A stretch of 64,000 nucleotides of DNA from Pseudofrankia saprophytica (GTDB taxonomy: Bacteria > Actinomycetota > Actinomycetes > Frankiales > Frankiaceae). The DNA lies in the NCBI RefSeq assembly GCF_000235425.2, contig NZ_KI912266.1, forward strand, positions 1,683,686 to 1,747,685, written 5' to 3'. The notes beneath the pieces were generated by a model. That model was not told where the DNA came from and made no database searches. It saw only the letters and a program-made list of their open reading frames with translations. The position numbers were made by a program, and so were the translations under genes. This document shows, piece by piece, positions 54,214 through 62,921 of the stretch. Within the stretch, counting starts at the first letter, position 1; every line of letters starts with the position of its first letter.

Positions 54214-55008
54214 ATGCGGGCGGGTCGGGAACGGGTGCGGGCGCGGGTCATGGCGGCCATGGCGGCGGCGGGCCTGGTGCTGGTGTTGGCGGGTTGCGGG
54301 CTGCTGGGCTCGGGCTCCGAGGATGACGCGGCGACGACGGGCCAGCCGTCCGCCCCGGCGACGAGCGAGGCGCCGGTGGCGGCGGCCACGGCGGCGACCG
54401 CCGCGCCGCTTCGCGCGGCGGATTTCATCCTCACCAACGACTCGGGGTTCACGGGGTTCACGCCCGCGAGCGGCGCGACCGGCGCCGATGCCGGGGCCAC
54501 GCCGTTCGCCGAGTTGGCGTCCTGCCTCGGGGTGTCGGCCGCCGACGTGGCGGACGAGTCGACCGACCGTGCCCAGAGCAGCCACCTGACCAACAGCGGC
54601 ACCGGTACCACCATCTGGTCGGACGCCCAGGTAGTGCCGGCCGGCCAGCTCGACCGGGACACCGGCCTGCTGCGTCACCCCCGCTTCGCCGACTGCGTGG
54701 CCGCCCAGACCAAGAAGGACGCCGTCGCCACGCTTTCGGCCAAGTACGGTGCGGGCGGCGTCTTCGACACGGAGGCGGTGACCCGCGACGGCGCGCCCCT
54801 GCCCGCGGGCGCGCTGGCTCGTACCTCGGTGGTCGTGCTCGCCGGTACCGCCAATGGTGGCCAGGCCCAGCTGTTCTACGACACCATCTACCTGGGGTCG
54901 GGTCAGGTAGAGGCGCAGCTGCACCTGGTCGGCTCGATAGATCCGCCGAGCGAGGATCTGGTCAGCGTGGCCGCGGCCCAGCTGGCGGCCAAGCTCGGCC
55001 AGAGGTAG
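54214..55008 (+). CDS. Lipoprotein of a local three-member family, member 1
   Basis: A 264-residue predicted lipoprotein with the lipobox VLAGC after a clear signal helix (MAAMAAAGLVLVL), then an Ala/Thr/Ser linker. The folded part begins PLRAADFIL and contains SCLGVSAADVADESTD, VPAGQLDRD and HPRFADCVAAQ, giving two conserved cysteines. It ends in an Ala/Leu helix. It shares these blocks with the genes at 55024 and 57290. I recognise no domain; the overall plan (lipobox, linker, ~180-residue alpha/beta domain) resembles sensor-type or LpqN/LpqT-like lipoproteins, but that is a guess. The next gene starts 15 bases downstream. Confidence 0.78.
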   Translation: MRAGRERVRARVMAAMAAAGLVLVLAGCGLLGSGSEDDAATTGQPSAPATSEAPVAAATAATAAPLRAADFILTNDSGFTGFTPASGATGADAGATPFAELASCLGVSAADVADESTDRAQSSHLTNSGTGTTIWSDAQVVPAGQLDRDTGLLRHPRFADCVAAQTKKDAVATLSAKYGAGGVFDTEAVTRDGAPLPAGALARTSVVVLAGTANGGQAQLFYDTIYLGSGQVEAQLHLVGSIDPPSEDLVSVAAAQLAAKLGQR

Positions 55009-55023
55009 GCAGGGGAGGGCGCC

Positions 55024-55890
55024 GTGGTTGGAACGGCGGGGACGCGGCCATCGGGACGTGCCCGGCGCGTCGGCGCCCTCATCGGCGCGTTGATCGTTCC
55101 GCTCGTCCTGATCGGATGCACGGACGGGAGCCCGTCCGGTGGCGTCTCCACCCGCGAGGCCGGCGACACCGCGCCGCCGCTGTCGCCGACCGCGTCGCCG
55201 AGCGCGAGCGCATCGGCGGCCACCGGGTCCGGCTCGCGCCTCGACCTGCGTGCCGTCAACTTCGTGCTCACCGCCGGGCCGGACACCCCTGGCTTCGCCT
55301 CGAAGCCCAGCTCGAAGGACGACTACCGGGAGACTCCGGACGACGACTTCGCCAAGTGCCTCGGGATCACGGCCGCCGACCTCCAGGACACGTCCACCGA
55401 CACGGCCTACGGTCCCGAGCTCACGGACGCCGCCACCGGCCTGTCGGTCAGCTCGGTCGCCTCGATCGTCCCGGCCGGCACCCTCGACCGGGACGTGAAG
55501 ATCCTGCGCAACCCGCGCTATCCCCGATGCACCGCCGAGTCGTTCCTGGCACAGCAGCGCGCCGACCTCCCCTCCATGGAGATCGTCTCGGCGGGCCCCG
55601 GGCCCGTGCTGCCCGGCGTCCTGGGCAGCACCTCGCTGGTCTTCCGGGTGAAGGTCGACGACCTGGCGCGCGCCGGGGGCGGGGCTGGAGGCGGCGTCGT
55701 CACCGCCTCCTGGCCCGGCGCCGCCGAGCGCGCACCGCTGACCATCGAGATCTACTACGACGTGTACTACGCCGGTAAGAGCAGGGTGGAGACGATGGTC
55801 CACGTGGTGGGCTACGTCCACCGACCGGACCAGAACCGGATCGCTGCCGCCGTCGCCCAGGTCGTCGGCAAGATCGCCCGGCAGGGCTGA
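55024..55890 (+). CDS. Lipoprotein of a local three-member family, member 2
   Basis: A 288-residue predicted lipoprotein. A basic N terminus and helix (ALIGALIVPLVLIGC) form the signal and lipobox, followed by a Ser/Thr/Pro linker. The folded region aligns with member 1 block by block: LDLRAVNFVL, KCLGITAADLQDTSTD, VPAGTLDRD, NPRYPRCTAESF, and a terminal segment VETMVHVVGYVHRP. A Gly-rich insert near residue 220 is unique to it. It is probably co-transcribed with member 1. Function is unknown. The last helix of the fold is kept in all three members. Confidence 0.78.
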   Translation: MVGTAGTRPSGRARRVGALIGALIVPLVLIGCTDGSPSGGVSTREAGDTAPPLSPTASPSASASAATGSGSRLDLRAVNFVLTAGPDTPGFASKPSSKDDYRETPDDDFAKCLGITAADLQDTSTDTAYGPELTDAATGLSVSSVASIVPAGTLDRDVKILRNPRYPRCTAESFLAQQRADLPSMEIVSAGPGPVLPGVLGSTSLVFRVKVDDLARAGGGAGGGVVTASWPGAAERAPLTIEIYYDVYYAGKSRVETMVHVVGYVHRPDQNRIAAAVAQVVGKIARQG

Positions 55891-55942
55891 CCCGGCCGGA
55901 GCCGCCGATCCCGCCAGCGGGCTGATCTTGACGGTCGCGGTG

Positions 55943-56929
55943 CTAGGCCACGCGCCCGCGCGCTGTGGCCCAGGCCGTCGCGATCTCGGTGGCGACCCTG
56001 ACGTTGCCGCGGACCACGGCGAGGTTGACCTCGAGGCTGCGGCCCGCGGTCTCGCGGTGGAACGCGGCCAGCAGGAACGGGGTGACGGCCTTGCCGCGCA
56101 GCCCGGCGCGTCCCGCCGCGGCGAGCGCGTCGGCCAGCACCCGGTCGTGCAGCTCCCGGTCCAGCGCCTCGGGCTCGGCGACCGGGTTCGCGACCACGAC
56201 CGCGCTAGACGTGCCGAGCCGGTCGGCGGCGGTCATCACGGCGCTCACCTGTTCCGCGTCGTCTACCCGCCAGTCCAGCCGGTGACCGGTGCTCGGCAGG
56301 TAGAAGCCGGGAAAGTCGGCCGTCCGCCAGCCGAGCACGGTGACGCCGAGCGTCTCCAGCCGCTCCAGGGTCGCGCCGACGTCCAGGATGGACTTCACCC
56401 CGGCGCAGACGACGGTGATCGGGGTCGCGGCCAGCGTCGGCAGGTCCGCTGACTCGTCGTAGCTGACGGAGCCGGATCCCGCGGCCGGGTCGCCGGCCCC
56501 GGTCCCAGCCGCGGCCCCGGCCTCGTCTCCGGCGGCGCGGTGCACGCCGCCGAGGCCGCCGGTCGCGAACACCCTGATCCCGGCCCGGGCCGCGAGCCAG
56601 GCCGTCGAGGCGACCGTGGTGGCGCCGGTGCGTCCGAGCGCCCCCGCCGGGGCGAGGTCGCGCACCGATAGCTTCAGCACCTCGGACCCGTCGGCGGTGA
56701 TCCGTTCCAGGTCGGCGGCGTCGAGCCCGACCGTCGGTACGCCGTCGAGGACGGCCACGGTCGCCGGTACCGCCCCGCCCGCGCGGACCAGCTGCTCCAG
56801 CTCGCCGCCGACCTCCCGGTTCCGCGGTGCCGGCAGCCCGTGCGCGAGCAGCGTCGACTCCAGCGCCACCACCGCCCGCCCGTCGGCGAGCGCGTCCTGT
56901 ACTTCGGCGGACACCTTGATATCGGGCAT
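55943..56929 (-). CDS. psuG: Pseudouridine-5'-phosphate glycosidase
   Basis: A 328-residue PsuG/IndA-family enzyme that splits pseudouridine-5'-phosphate into uracil and ribose-5-phosphate. It shows VALESTLLAHGLPAPRN near the N terminus, then VPTVGLDAADLERI and the TTVASTAWLAARAGIRVFAT segment, GGLGGVH, VCAGVKSILDVGATLERLE, FYLPSTG and GKAVTPFLLAAFHRET. A ~25-residue Gly/Ala insert lies around residue 135-160. psuK, the usual kinase partner, is not adjacent. It lies antisense between two of the three related lipoprotein genes. Confidence 0.95.
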   Translation of the reverse strand: MPDIKVSAEVQDALADGRAVVALESTLLAHGLPAPRNREVGGELEQLVRAGGAVPATVAVLDGVPTVGLDAADLERITADGSEVLKLSVRDLAPAGALGRTGATTVASTAWLAARAGIRVFATGGLGGVHRAAGDEAGAAAGTGAGDPAAGSGSVSYDESADLPTLAATPITVVCAGVKSILDVGATLERLETLGVTVLGWRTADFPGFYLPSTGHRLDWRVDDAEQVSAVMTAADRLGTSSAVVVANPVAEPEALDRELHDRVLADALAAAGRAGLRGKAVTPFLLAAFHRETAGRSLEVNLAVVRGNVRVATEIATAWATARGRVA

Positions 56930-57289
56930 GACTCGACCATAGTGGCTGGGTTGCGGTGGAAGCGCCCTTGACAGCGGATCTCGGCTGGGGGACCGCGCCG
57001 AACCGTGGTGGCCGGTGCCGGAAATTCATGGTGGCCGGTGCCGGAAATTCATGGTGGCCGGTGCCGGGAATTCGTGGTAGCACCATTGTCGGGTCGTCGA
57101 GTTCCTTCTCGATATTTCTTCTGGGTGTCGATGGAAGGTCGCCACCTGCGTCCTGACCTGCCGAGTGTCGACGGTCACAGGATTCATCGCCAAAGGAGGG
57201 CGTGACATGTCCGCGTGCTGACGGATGCGTCGGACGGGTGACAGCGGAAAACCGTTCCCTTTCGCGCCGGCGCCATTAGCCTGAATTAC
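56930..57289. other. Intergenic region psuG / lipoprotein member 3
   Basis: 360 bp of divergent spacer holding both promoters and the 23-bp tandem repeat listed separately. A TTGACA word at 56969 lacks a matching -10 box. No gene was found. Confidence 0.5.
57006..57074. repeat. 23-bp tandem repeat, three copies
   Basis: Three head-to-tail units beginning TGGTGGCCGGTGCCGG at 57006, 57029 and 57052. The first two are identical and the third has two or three changes. Each unit contains the GAAATTC/GAATTC core. It lies ~215 bp before the lipoprotein start and ~75 bp before psuG. It might be an iterated binding site or a slipped-strand repeat. Confidence 0.85.
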
Positions 57290-58057
57290 ATGAACACAGC
57301 GGTTATGAGTGGCCGCCACCGTAAGGGGCGGCGTTTTCTCCCGGTCGCGCTGACCGCCGCCGCGGCGGTGCTCGCGACCACGCTGGCCGCGTGCCAGAGC
57401 GACGGCGCATCCGTCGTCACCCCGGCCAGCGCCATCCCGTCCGCCAGTGCGGCGCCGACGACCCCCGTCACCCCGTCGCGGGCTCCGCTGCGCGCGGCCG
57501 ACTTCGCGCTCGACGCGGGCCCGGAGACCAGTCGTTACTCGATGGAGCCGGACCCCGACCAGGGCGAGAACTCGATCCTCGGCGGACCGGTCGCCGACTG
57601 CCTGCACCTGACGCAGGCCGACCTGGGCCCGGTCGCCACCGATCACGCCAACGGCCCGGTCTTCACCGACGACGAGGTCGGCACGAACATCCGGTCGTTC
57701 GCCTCGGTGTTCGCGTCGGTCGACACCGTCGCCGCGCACCGCGGCCTCGTCCGCGACGACCTGTTCCCCGGCTGCTGGGGCAAGGCGCTCGTCGACGAGA
57801 CGGACTCGGACGACTTCGCCGCGACCCTGACCCACACGCAGACCGCCACGCCTCCGCCCGGGGCGACCGACCGTATCCAGATCGAGCTGGACACGTACTC
57901 GGACGGTCAGGAGATCATGATGTACTGCGACATGGTGATCATCTTTACCGGCCGGGTGGAGACCGCGATCTTCGTCGTGAACCCGTTCGAGCCGATCGAC
58001 GAGGCCACCCTGACCAGCCTGACGTCCCAGGTCGAACACAAGGTCGCCCAGCAATAA
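57290..58057 (+). CDS. Lipoprotein of a local three-member family, member 3
   Basis: A 255-residue predicted lipoprotein with signal helix FLPVALTAAAAVLATTLAAC (lipobox at its end) and a short Ala/Ser/Thr/Pro linker. It keeps PLRAADFAL, DCLHLTQADLGPVATD and the second cysteine in LFPGCWGKALVDE, the same order as members 1 and 2. The remaining domain is more divergent and more acidic. The start ATG at 57290 is likely; a second ATG five codons on is possible. It is followed by a strong hairpin. Function is unknown. Confidence 0.78.
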   Translation: MNTAVMSGRHRKGRRFLPVALTAAAAVLATTLAACQSDGASVVTPASAIPSASAAPTTPVTPSRAPLRAADFALDAGPETSRYSMEPDPDQGENSILGGPVADCLHLTQADLGPVATDHANGPVFTDDEVGTNIRSFASVFASVDTVAAHRGLVRDDLFPGCWGKALVDETDSDDFAATLTHTQTATPPPGATDRIQIELDTYSDGQEIMMYCDMVIIFTGRVETAIFVVNPFEPIDEATLTSLTSQVEHKVAQQ

Positions 58058-58100
58058 CACAGGCGATGGGCGGACTCGCGTCGGCAGCGGCGCCGACGCG

Positions 58101-58138
58101 CACGGGCCGGTGGGACAGTGTCGTCCCACCGGCCCGTG
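58101..58138. terminator. Strong bidirectional hairpin between lipoprotein 3 and clpB
   Basis: A perfect 16-bp stem, CACGGGCCGGTGGGAC with its complement, around the six-base loop AGTGTC. It lies 43 bp past the lipoprotein stop and 70 bp past the clpB stop on the other strand, so it can end both converging transcripts. Confidence 0.75.
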
Positions 58139-58208
58139 GCCGTCTCGGGGTGTGCCGTGCATCGGGTGGGCCCGTGCCCGGGGGGCACCCGCGCTCGGGC
58201 CCGCCGGG

Positions 58209-60854
58209 TCACAGCGTCTTCTGGGCGGCTCCCGTCGGCACCGCCGGGTGCACCGTCAGGCCGCGGCCGTCGGTGGCCAGGTCGACGATGACCTCGTCGC
58301 CGTCGTGCACCTGGCCGCCCAGCAGCTCGCGCGCGAGCTGGTCGCCGATCGCGGTCTGCACCAGCCGGCGCAGCGGACGGGCGCCGTAGACCGGGTCGTT
58401 GCCCTCGTCCGCGAGCCAGCCCTTGGCCGCGTCCCTGACCGTCAGGGTGATCCGCCGGTCGGTCAGCCGCCCGCGCAGCCGGTCGAGCTGCAGGTCGACG
58501 ATCCTGGTCAGGTTCTCCTTGTCGAGCTGGTCGAAGATGAGCACCGCGTCGAGCCGGTTGACGAACTCCGGCTTGAACGCCTCGCGCACCGCGACCTGGA
58601 CCATGCTCGCCCTGGCCTCCGGCGACAGCATCGGGTCGGCGATGTACTGCGAGCCCAGGTTGGACGTCAGCACCAGGATCGTGTTGCGGAAGTCGACGGT
58701 CCGTCCCTGGCCGTCGGTCAGCCGGCCGTCGTCGAGCACCTGCAGCAGCACGTCGAAGACATCCGGGTGGGCCTTCTCGACCTCGTCGAGCAGGATGACG
58801 CTGTACGGCCGGCGCCGGATCGCCTCGGTCAGCTGGCCGCCGGACTCGAAGCCGATGTAGCCGGGCGGAGCGCCGATCAGCCGGGCCACGGAGTGCTTCT
58901 CGGCGTACTCCGACATGTCGATGCGCACGACCGCGCGGTCGTCGTCGAACAGGAAGTCCGCGAGCGCCTTCGCGAGCTCGGTCTTGCCGACGCCCGTCGG
59001 GCCGAGGAACAGGAACGAGCCGGTCGGCCGGTCCGGGTCGGAGATGCCGGCGCGGGCCCGGCGCACCGCGTCCGAGACGGCTCGCACGGCGGCATCCTGC
59101 CCGATCACCCGGGCGTGCAGCTCGTCCTCCATCCGCAGCAGCTTGGCCGTCTCGCCCTCGAGCATCCGGCCGGCGGGGATTCCGGTCCAGCTCGCGACCA
59201 CCTCCGCGACGTCGTCCGGCCCGACCTCCTCGTTGAGCATCGGCTCGCTGCCCGCCGCGCCGGCCCCAGCGCCGTCCGCCTTTCCACCCAGCGCCCCGGT
59301 GGCCTCGGCGAGCCGCTTCTCCAGCGCCGGGATGGTGCCGTACCGCAGCTCGCCGGCGCGCGCGAGGTCGAGGTCACGCTCGGCGATCTCGGTCTCCCGG
59401 CGGGCGTTCTCCAGCTCCTCCTTGACCTTCTGCACCTCGCCAATGGCGTTCTTCTCCCGCTGCCAGCGGGAGGTCAACGCGGAAAGCTCCTCCTTCTTGC
59501 CGGACAGCTCGCGGCGTAGCCGGTCGAGCCGGGCCTTGGAGGCGTCGTCGCTCTCCTTGGTCAGCGCGAGTTCCTCGATCTCCAGGCGGCGTACCGCCCG
59601 CTCGAGCTCGTCGATGGCGACCGGCCGACTGTCGAGCTCCATCCGCAGCCGGGACGCGGCCTCGTCGACCAGGTCGATGGCCTTGTCCGGCAGGAACCGG
59701 GCGGTGACATAGCGGTCGGAGAGGGTGGCGGCGGCGACGATGGCGGCGTCCGTGATCCGCACGCCGTGATGAACCTCGTAGCGCTCCTTGAGGCCGCGCA
59801 GGATGCCGATGGTGTCCTCAACCGACGGCTCACCCACCAGGACCGGCTGGAAGCGGCGCTCCAGCGCCGGGTCCTTCTCGATCCGGGTGCGGTACTCGTC
59901 GAGCGTGGTCGCGCCGATCATGCGCAGCTCGCCGCGGGCAAGCATGGGCTTGAGCATGTTGCCGGCGTCCATCGCGCCCTCGGCGGCGCCGGCGCCCACG
60001 ACGGTGTGCAGCTCGTCGATGAAGGTGATGATCTGGCCCTCGGCCTCGCGGATCTCGTTGAGGACCGCCGTCAGCCGCTCCTCGAACTCGCCGCGCAGCT
60101 TGGAGCCGGCCACCATCGAACCCAGGTCGAGCGAGACGATCCGCCGGCCGCGCAGCGACTCGGGCACGTCGCCGTCGACGACACGCAGCGCGAGGCCCTC
60201 GACGATCGCGGTCTTGCCGACGCCCGGCTCGCCGATGAGCACCGGGTTGTTCTTGGTCCGCCGCGAGAGCACCTGGATGACCCGGCGGATCTCGGCGTCC
60301 CGGCCGACGACCGGGTCGAGCTTGCCGGCGCGGGCGCGCTCGGTGAGGTCCAGGGAGTACTTCTCCAGGGCCTGGTAGGAGCCCTCCGGGTCGCGGCTGG
60401 TCACCCGACGGGCGCCGCCGCGGACCTTCTCGATCGCGCCGCGCAGCGTGTCGGCCGTGGCGCCGGCGGAGACGAGGGTGCGGCCCGCCTCGCCGCCCTC
60501 CTCGGCCAGCGCGATCACCAGGTGCTCGACCGAGGTGTACTCGTCGCCCAGCCGGCCGGCCTGGCGCTCGGCGTTGTCGAGGACGGTGATCAGCTGACGG
60601 GACAGCTGTGGGGGCGAGACGCTCGCGCCGGTCGCGTGCGGCAGCCGGCTGACCGCGCTCTCGGCCCGCTGGCGGACCGCGTCGACCGACGCCCCGGCCG
60701 CGGCGACCAGCGCGCTCGCGACGCCGTCCTGCTGCGCCAGCAGAGCGGTGAGCAGATGCAGCGGGTCGACGAGCGGCGAACCGTCGCCGGTGGCGCGGGA
60801 GATGGCGGAGGACAGCGCCTCATGGGAGCGGGCGGTCAGCCGGTCAGCGTTCAT
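58209..60854 (-). CDS. clpB: ATP-dependent chaperone ClpB
   Basis: An 881-residue Hsp100 disaggregase acting with DnaK. The N domain (about 1-145) is followed by AAA-1 with Walker [10 protein letters not shown] and Walker [11 protein letters not shown], the middle coiled coil (about 400-540, Glu/Lys/Arg/Leu-rich), and AAA-2 with Walker [21 protein letters not shown] and the sensor TSNLGS. A pore loop [12 protein letters not shown] is present. A ~20-residue Gly/Ala insert follows the middle domain. The ATG at 60854 has GGGGA five bases before; GTG at 60866 is less likely. An HspR-type inverted repeat lies ~36 bp upstream. Confidence 0.97.
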   Translation of the reverse strand: MNADRLTARSHEALSSAISRATGDGSPLVDPLHLLTALLAQQDGVASALVAAAGASVDAVRQRAESAVSRLPHATGASVSPPQLSRQLITVLDNAERQAGRLGDEYTSVEHLVIALAEEGGEAGRTLVSAGATADTLRGAIEKVRGGARRVTSRDPEGSYQALEKYSLDLTERARAGKLDPVVGRDAEIRRVIQVLSRRTKNNPVLIGEPGVGKTAIVEGLALRVVDGDVPESLRGRRIVSLDLGSMVAGSKLRGEFEERLTAVLNEIREAEGQIITFIDELHTVVGAGAAEGAMDAGNMLKPMLARGELRMIGATTLDEYRTRIEKDPALERRFQPVLVGEPSVEDTIGILRGLKERYEVHHGVRITDAAIVAAATLSDRYVTARFLPDKAIDLVDEAASRLRMELDSRPVAIDELERAVRRLEIEELALTKESDDASKARLDRLRRELSGKKEELSALTSRWQREKNAIGEVQKVKEELENARRETEIAERDLDLARAGELRYGTIPALEKRLAEATGALGGKADGAGAGAAGSEPMLNEEVGPDDVAEVVASWTGIPAGRMLEGETAKLLRMEDELHARVIGQDAAVRAVSDAVRRARAGISDPDRPTGSFLFLGPTGVGKTELAKALADFLFDDDRAVVRIDMSEYAEKHSVARLIGAPPGYIGFESGGQLTEAIRRRPYSVILLDEVEKAHPDVFDVLLQVLDDGRLTDGQGRTVDFRNTILVLTSNLGSQYIADPMLSPEARASMVQVAVREAFKPEFVNRLDAVLIFDQLDKENLTRIVDLQLDRLRGRLTDRRITLTVRDAAKGWLADEGNDPVYGARPLRRLVQTAIGDQLARELLGGQVHDGDEVIVDLATDGRGLTVHPAVPTGAAQKTL

Positions 60855-60889
60855 CTGGTTCCCCACGGTCGTCGAACGGGCTGAGCAAT

Positions 60890-60910
60890 CCTGAGTCTAT
60901 CTCACTCAAC
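60890..60910 (-). promoter_or_regulatory. HAIR operator (HspR-binding inverted repeat) of clpB
   Basis: CCTGAGT, seven bases, then ACTCAAC, matching the HspR consensus CTTGAGT-N7-ACTCAAG with one change in each half. It lies 36 bp before the clpB start, at the likely promoter. HspR bound here with DnaK would repress clpB until heat shock. Confidence 0.85.
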
Positions 60911-60939
60911 TTTCGTTGAAGCTCGGATGTTCCCATGGC

Positions 60940-60979
60940 CAAAGGGGTGGAACGTCGCCTCGCGACGTCCACCCCTTTG
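60940..60979 (-). terminator. Terminator of the dnaK-grpE-dnaJ-hspR operon
   Basis: A long hairpin: CAAAGGGGTGGA pairs with TCCACCCCTTTG and continues with CGTCGC / GCGACG after one bulged base, with a three-base loop. It begins three bases after the hspR stop. Confidence 0.8.
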
Positions 60980-60981
60980 TC

Positions 60982-61587
60982 TCAGCGGCGCGGGCCGGGA
61001 CGCCAGACGACGATCGCGCCGCGGTCGACCGGGACCAGGTCGCGTCGATGGCTGGCGTGCGCCTCCGCGACGCGGCGGTCGGCCTCGTGCCGGGTCCTCA
61101 CCAGCTCCTCGTGCAGCTGGCGAACCTCGGCCTGCAGCGCGAGCACCTGGGCGCCGAGCCGGAGGATCTGGCGGATGCCCTCCAGGTTGACGCCCTCCTC
61201 CTGGGAGAGGCGCTGGACTTCGCGCAGCAGCGCGACATCGCGCGCGGAGTACCGCCGGCCGCGCCCGGCGGTCCGCCCCGGCGTGACCAGGCCGAGCCGG
61301 TCGTAGGACCGCAGCGTCTGCGGGTGCATGCCGGCGAGCTCGGCCGCGATCGAGATCACGTACACCGGCGCGTCGTCGTCATGCGCCGGCCCCGGAAGGC
61401 CCGGCAGCGGGTATGCGGGCCGCGCAGTGCCCCCGCTGGCGGTCGGTGTGTCACCGGGCTCCGCCCGGCCGCCCCGGCGGCCGGCCGCGCCAGGGCCGTC
61501 CATACCGGTGGCATCCCCGCCGGGGGCTCGGTGCCCGGTGGCACCCGGCGTCGGCGGGTCGGAGACACGGTGCGCTCGTGGGTTCAT
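60982..61587 (-). CDS. hspR: HspR heat-shock repressor (MerR family)
   Basis: A 201-residue autoregulatory repressor of the dnaK operon and clpB. The MerR-type winged helix spans ~75-145: VYVISIAAELAGMHPQTLRS, YDRLGLVTPGRTAGRGRRYS, then DVALLREVQRLSQEEGVNLE. The coiled-coil dimer helix is VLALQAEVRQLHEELVRTRH. The first ~70 residues are a Gly/Pro/Ala-rich extension, absent or short in better-known HspR proteins (about 130-150 residues in all). A start nearer the domain cannot be excluded. It is the last gene of the operon, 137 bp after dnaJ. Confidence 0.95.
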   Translation of the reverse strand: MNPRAHRVSDPPTPGATGHRAPGGDATGMDGPGAAGRRGGRAEPGDTPTASGGTARPAYPLPGLPGPAHDDDAPVYVISIAAELAGMHPQTLRSYDRLGLVTPGRTAGRGRRYSARDVALLREVQRLSQEEGVNLEGIRQILRLGAQVLALQAEVRQLHEELVRTRHEADRRVAEAHASHRRDLVPVDRGAIVVWRPGPRR

Positions 61588-61668
61588 CTGCCTGCCTCAT
61601 TCCCCCTGGGCCGACGGACGCCGCCGACCAAGTGCCTCCCCCGAGACTGGCGAAAGTCGCCGCGGATC

Positions 61669-61688
61669 GTGCCCGCCATGGCGGGCAC
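61669..61688. repeat. 20-bp perfect palindrome between dnaJ and hspR
   Basis: GTGCCCGCCATGGCGGGCAC is its own complement. It sits in the 137-bp gap after dnaJ. It may be an attenuator or RNA-processing point that lowers hspR relative to dnaJ, or a binding site. Confidence 0.6.
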
Positions 61689-61724
61689 CACCCGTGAGCC
61701 GCGGCCCTGCTGGGCCGCCGTTGG

Positions 61725-62891
61725 TCAGATCTGCCCGAACTGCTCCAGGAGCGCCTCGCGCGGGTCACCGGGATGTGCCAGCGCGAACTCCTGCAGAGCG
61801 GTCCTGGCCTTCGGGGACAGGTCGGTGGGCTTCGGGACCGCCACCTCGACGGTGACGATCAGGTCGCCGTGGCCGCCGTCCGTCTTCGGCACGCCGCGCC
61901 CCTTGGCCCGCAGCCGCCGCCCGCTGGAGGTGCCAGGTGGAACCTTCACGGTCAGCGGCGCGCCGTCCAGAGTGGGCACCCGCACCGACGCGCCCAGCGT
62001 CGCCTCGGTGAAGGTGATCGGCACCGTGATGGTCAGGTTCGGGCCCTCGCGGCCGAACACCGGATGCGGCTGGACGTGCACGGTGACCTCGAGGTCGCCC
62101 GGGCTGCCGCCGCGCTCGCCGGGGCTGCCGCGCCCGCGGACCTTCAGTCGCTGGCCGTCGGCGACCCCCGCCGGGATCCGGATCCGCTGCTCGCGGGCAC
62201 GGCGTCCACTGCCCTGGCAGTCCGGGCACGGGTGCTCGATGATCTGACCGACGCCCCGGCACTCCCGGCACGGCTCGGACAGCGCGAACCCACCCTGCGA
62301 GCGGGAGATGACCCCGAGCCCGCGGCAGACCGGGCAGGTCCGCGGCATCGTCCCCGGCCGGGAGCCGACGCCGTTGCAGGTCGCGCAGGTCGCGGCGCCC
62401 GGGATGCGGACCGTCGCCTCCAGGCCGGTCAGCGACTTCTCGAACGGAATCGTGACCTCGGCCTCGATGTCGCCGCCGCGGCGCGGTCCCCGACCCTGCG
62501 AGGACCGCTGGAAGATGTCACCGAAGCCGCCGAGCAGGTCGTCGAGGTTGACCCCGCCCTGGTTGCCGAAGCCGCCGTAGCCCCCGGGACCGCCGTAGCC
62601 GGCGCCCGGGGCGCCGTGCCCGGGGGCGCCTGGGCCCCCGGGGAAACGGCCGGACTGGAACGAGGCCCTGGCTTCGTCGTACTCGCGTCGGCGGCGCTCG
62701 TCGGAGAGGACGTCGTACGCCTCGGAGATCTCCTTGAACCGGGCCTCGGCCTTGGCATCCCCGGGATTCTTGTCCGGGTGCAGCTCGCGGGCCAGCTTGC
62801 GGTACGCCTTCTTGATATCCGCGGCCGGCGCGTCCTTGGGAACGCCGAGAGCGGCGTAGTAGTCCTTCTCGACCATGTCGCGAACACTCAC
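61725..62891 (-). CDS. dnaJ: Chaperone DnaJ (Hsp40)
   Basis: A 388-residue type I J-protein that delivers clients to DnaK and stimulates its ATPase. The J domain (about 9-75) has the HPD motif in [16 protein letters not shown]. The Gly/Phe-rich region (about 85-125) follows. The zinc-finger domain has all four CxxCxGxG repeats ([32 protein letters not shown]), and the C-terminal client-binding domains are complete. The GTG start at 62891 has a near-perfect AGAAAGGAGG seven to eight bases before. It lies 30 bases after grpE. Confidence 0.97.
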   Translation of the reverse strand: MSVRDMVEKDYYAALGVPKDAPAADIKKAYRKLARELHPDKNPGDAKAEARFKEISEAYDVLSDERRRREYDEARASFQSGRFPGGPGAPGHGAPGAGYGGPGGYGGFGNQGGVNLDDLLGGFGDIFQRSSQGRGPRRGGDIEAEVTIPFEKSLTGLEATVRIPGAATCATCNGVGSRPGTMPRTCPVCRGLGVISRSQGGFALSEPCRECRGVGQIIEHPCPDCQGSGRRAREQRIRIPAGVADGQRLKVRGRGSPGERGGSPGDLEVTVHVQPHPVFGREGPNLTITVPITFTEATLGASVRVPTLDGAPLTVKVPPGTSSGRRLRAKGRGVPKTDGGHGDLIVTVEVAVPKPTDLSPKARTALQEFALAHPGDPREALLEQFGQI

Positions 62892-62921
62892 GGCGCCCCT
62901 CCTTTCTTCATGAGACGGGGC

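Noticed and set aside
56969-57000. TTGACA promoter upstream of lipoprotein member 3
   Set aside because: No -10 hexamer follows at 16-18 bp, and the gene starts ~320 bp away.
57006-57074. Possible CRISPR repeats
   Set aside because: The 23-bp units are directly contiguous with no spacers, and no cas genes are present.
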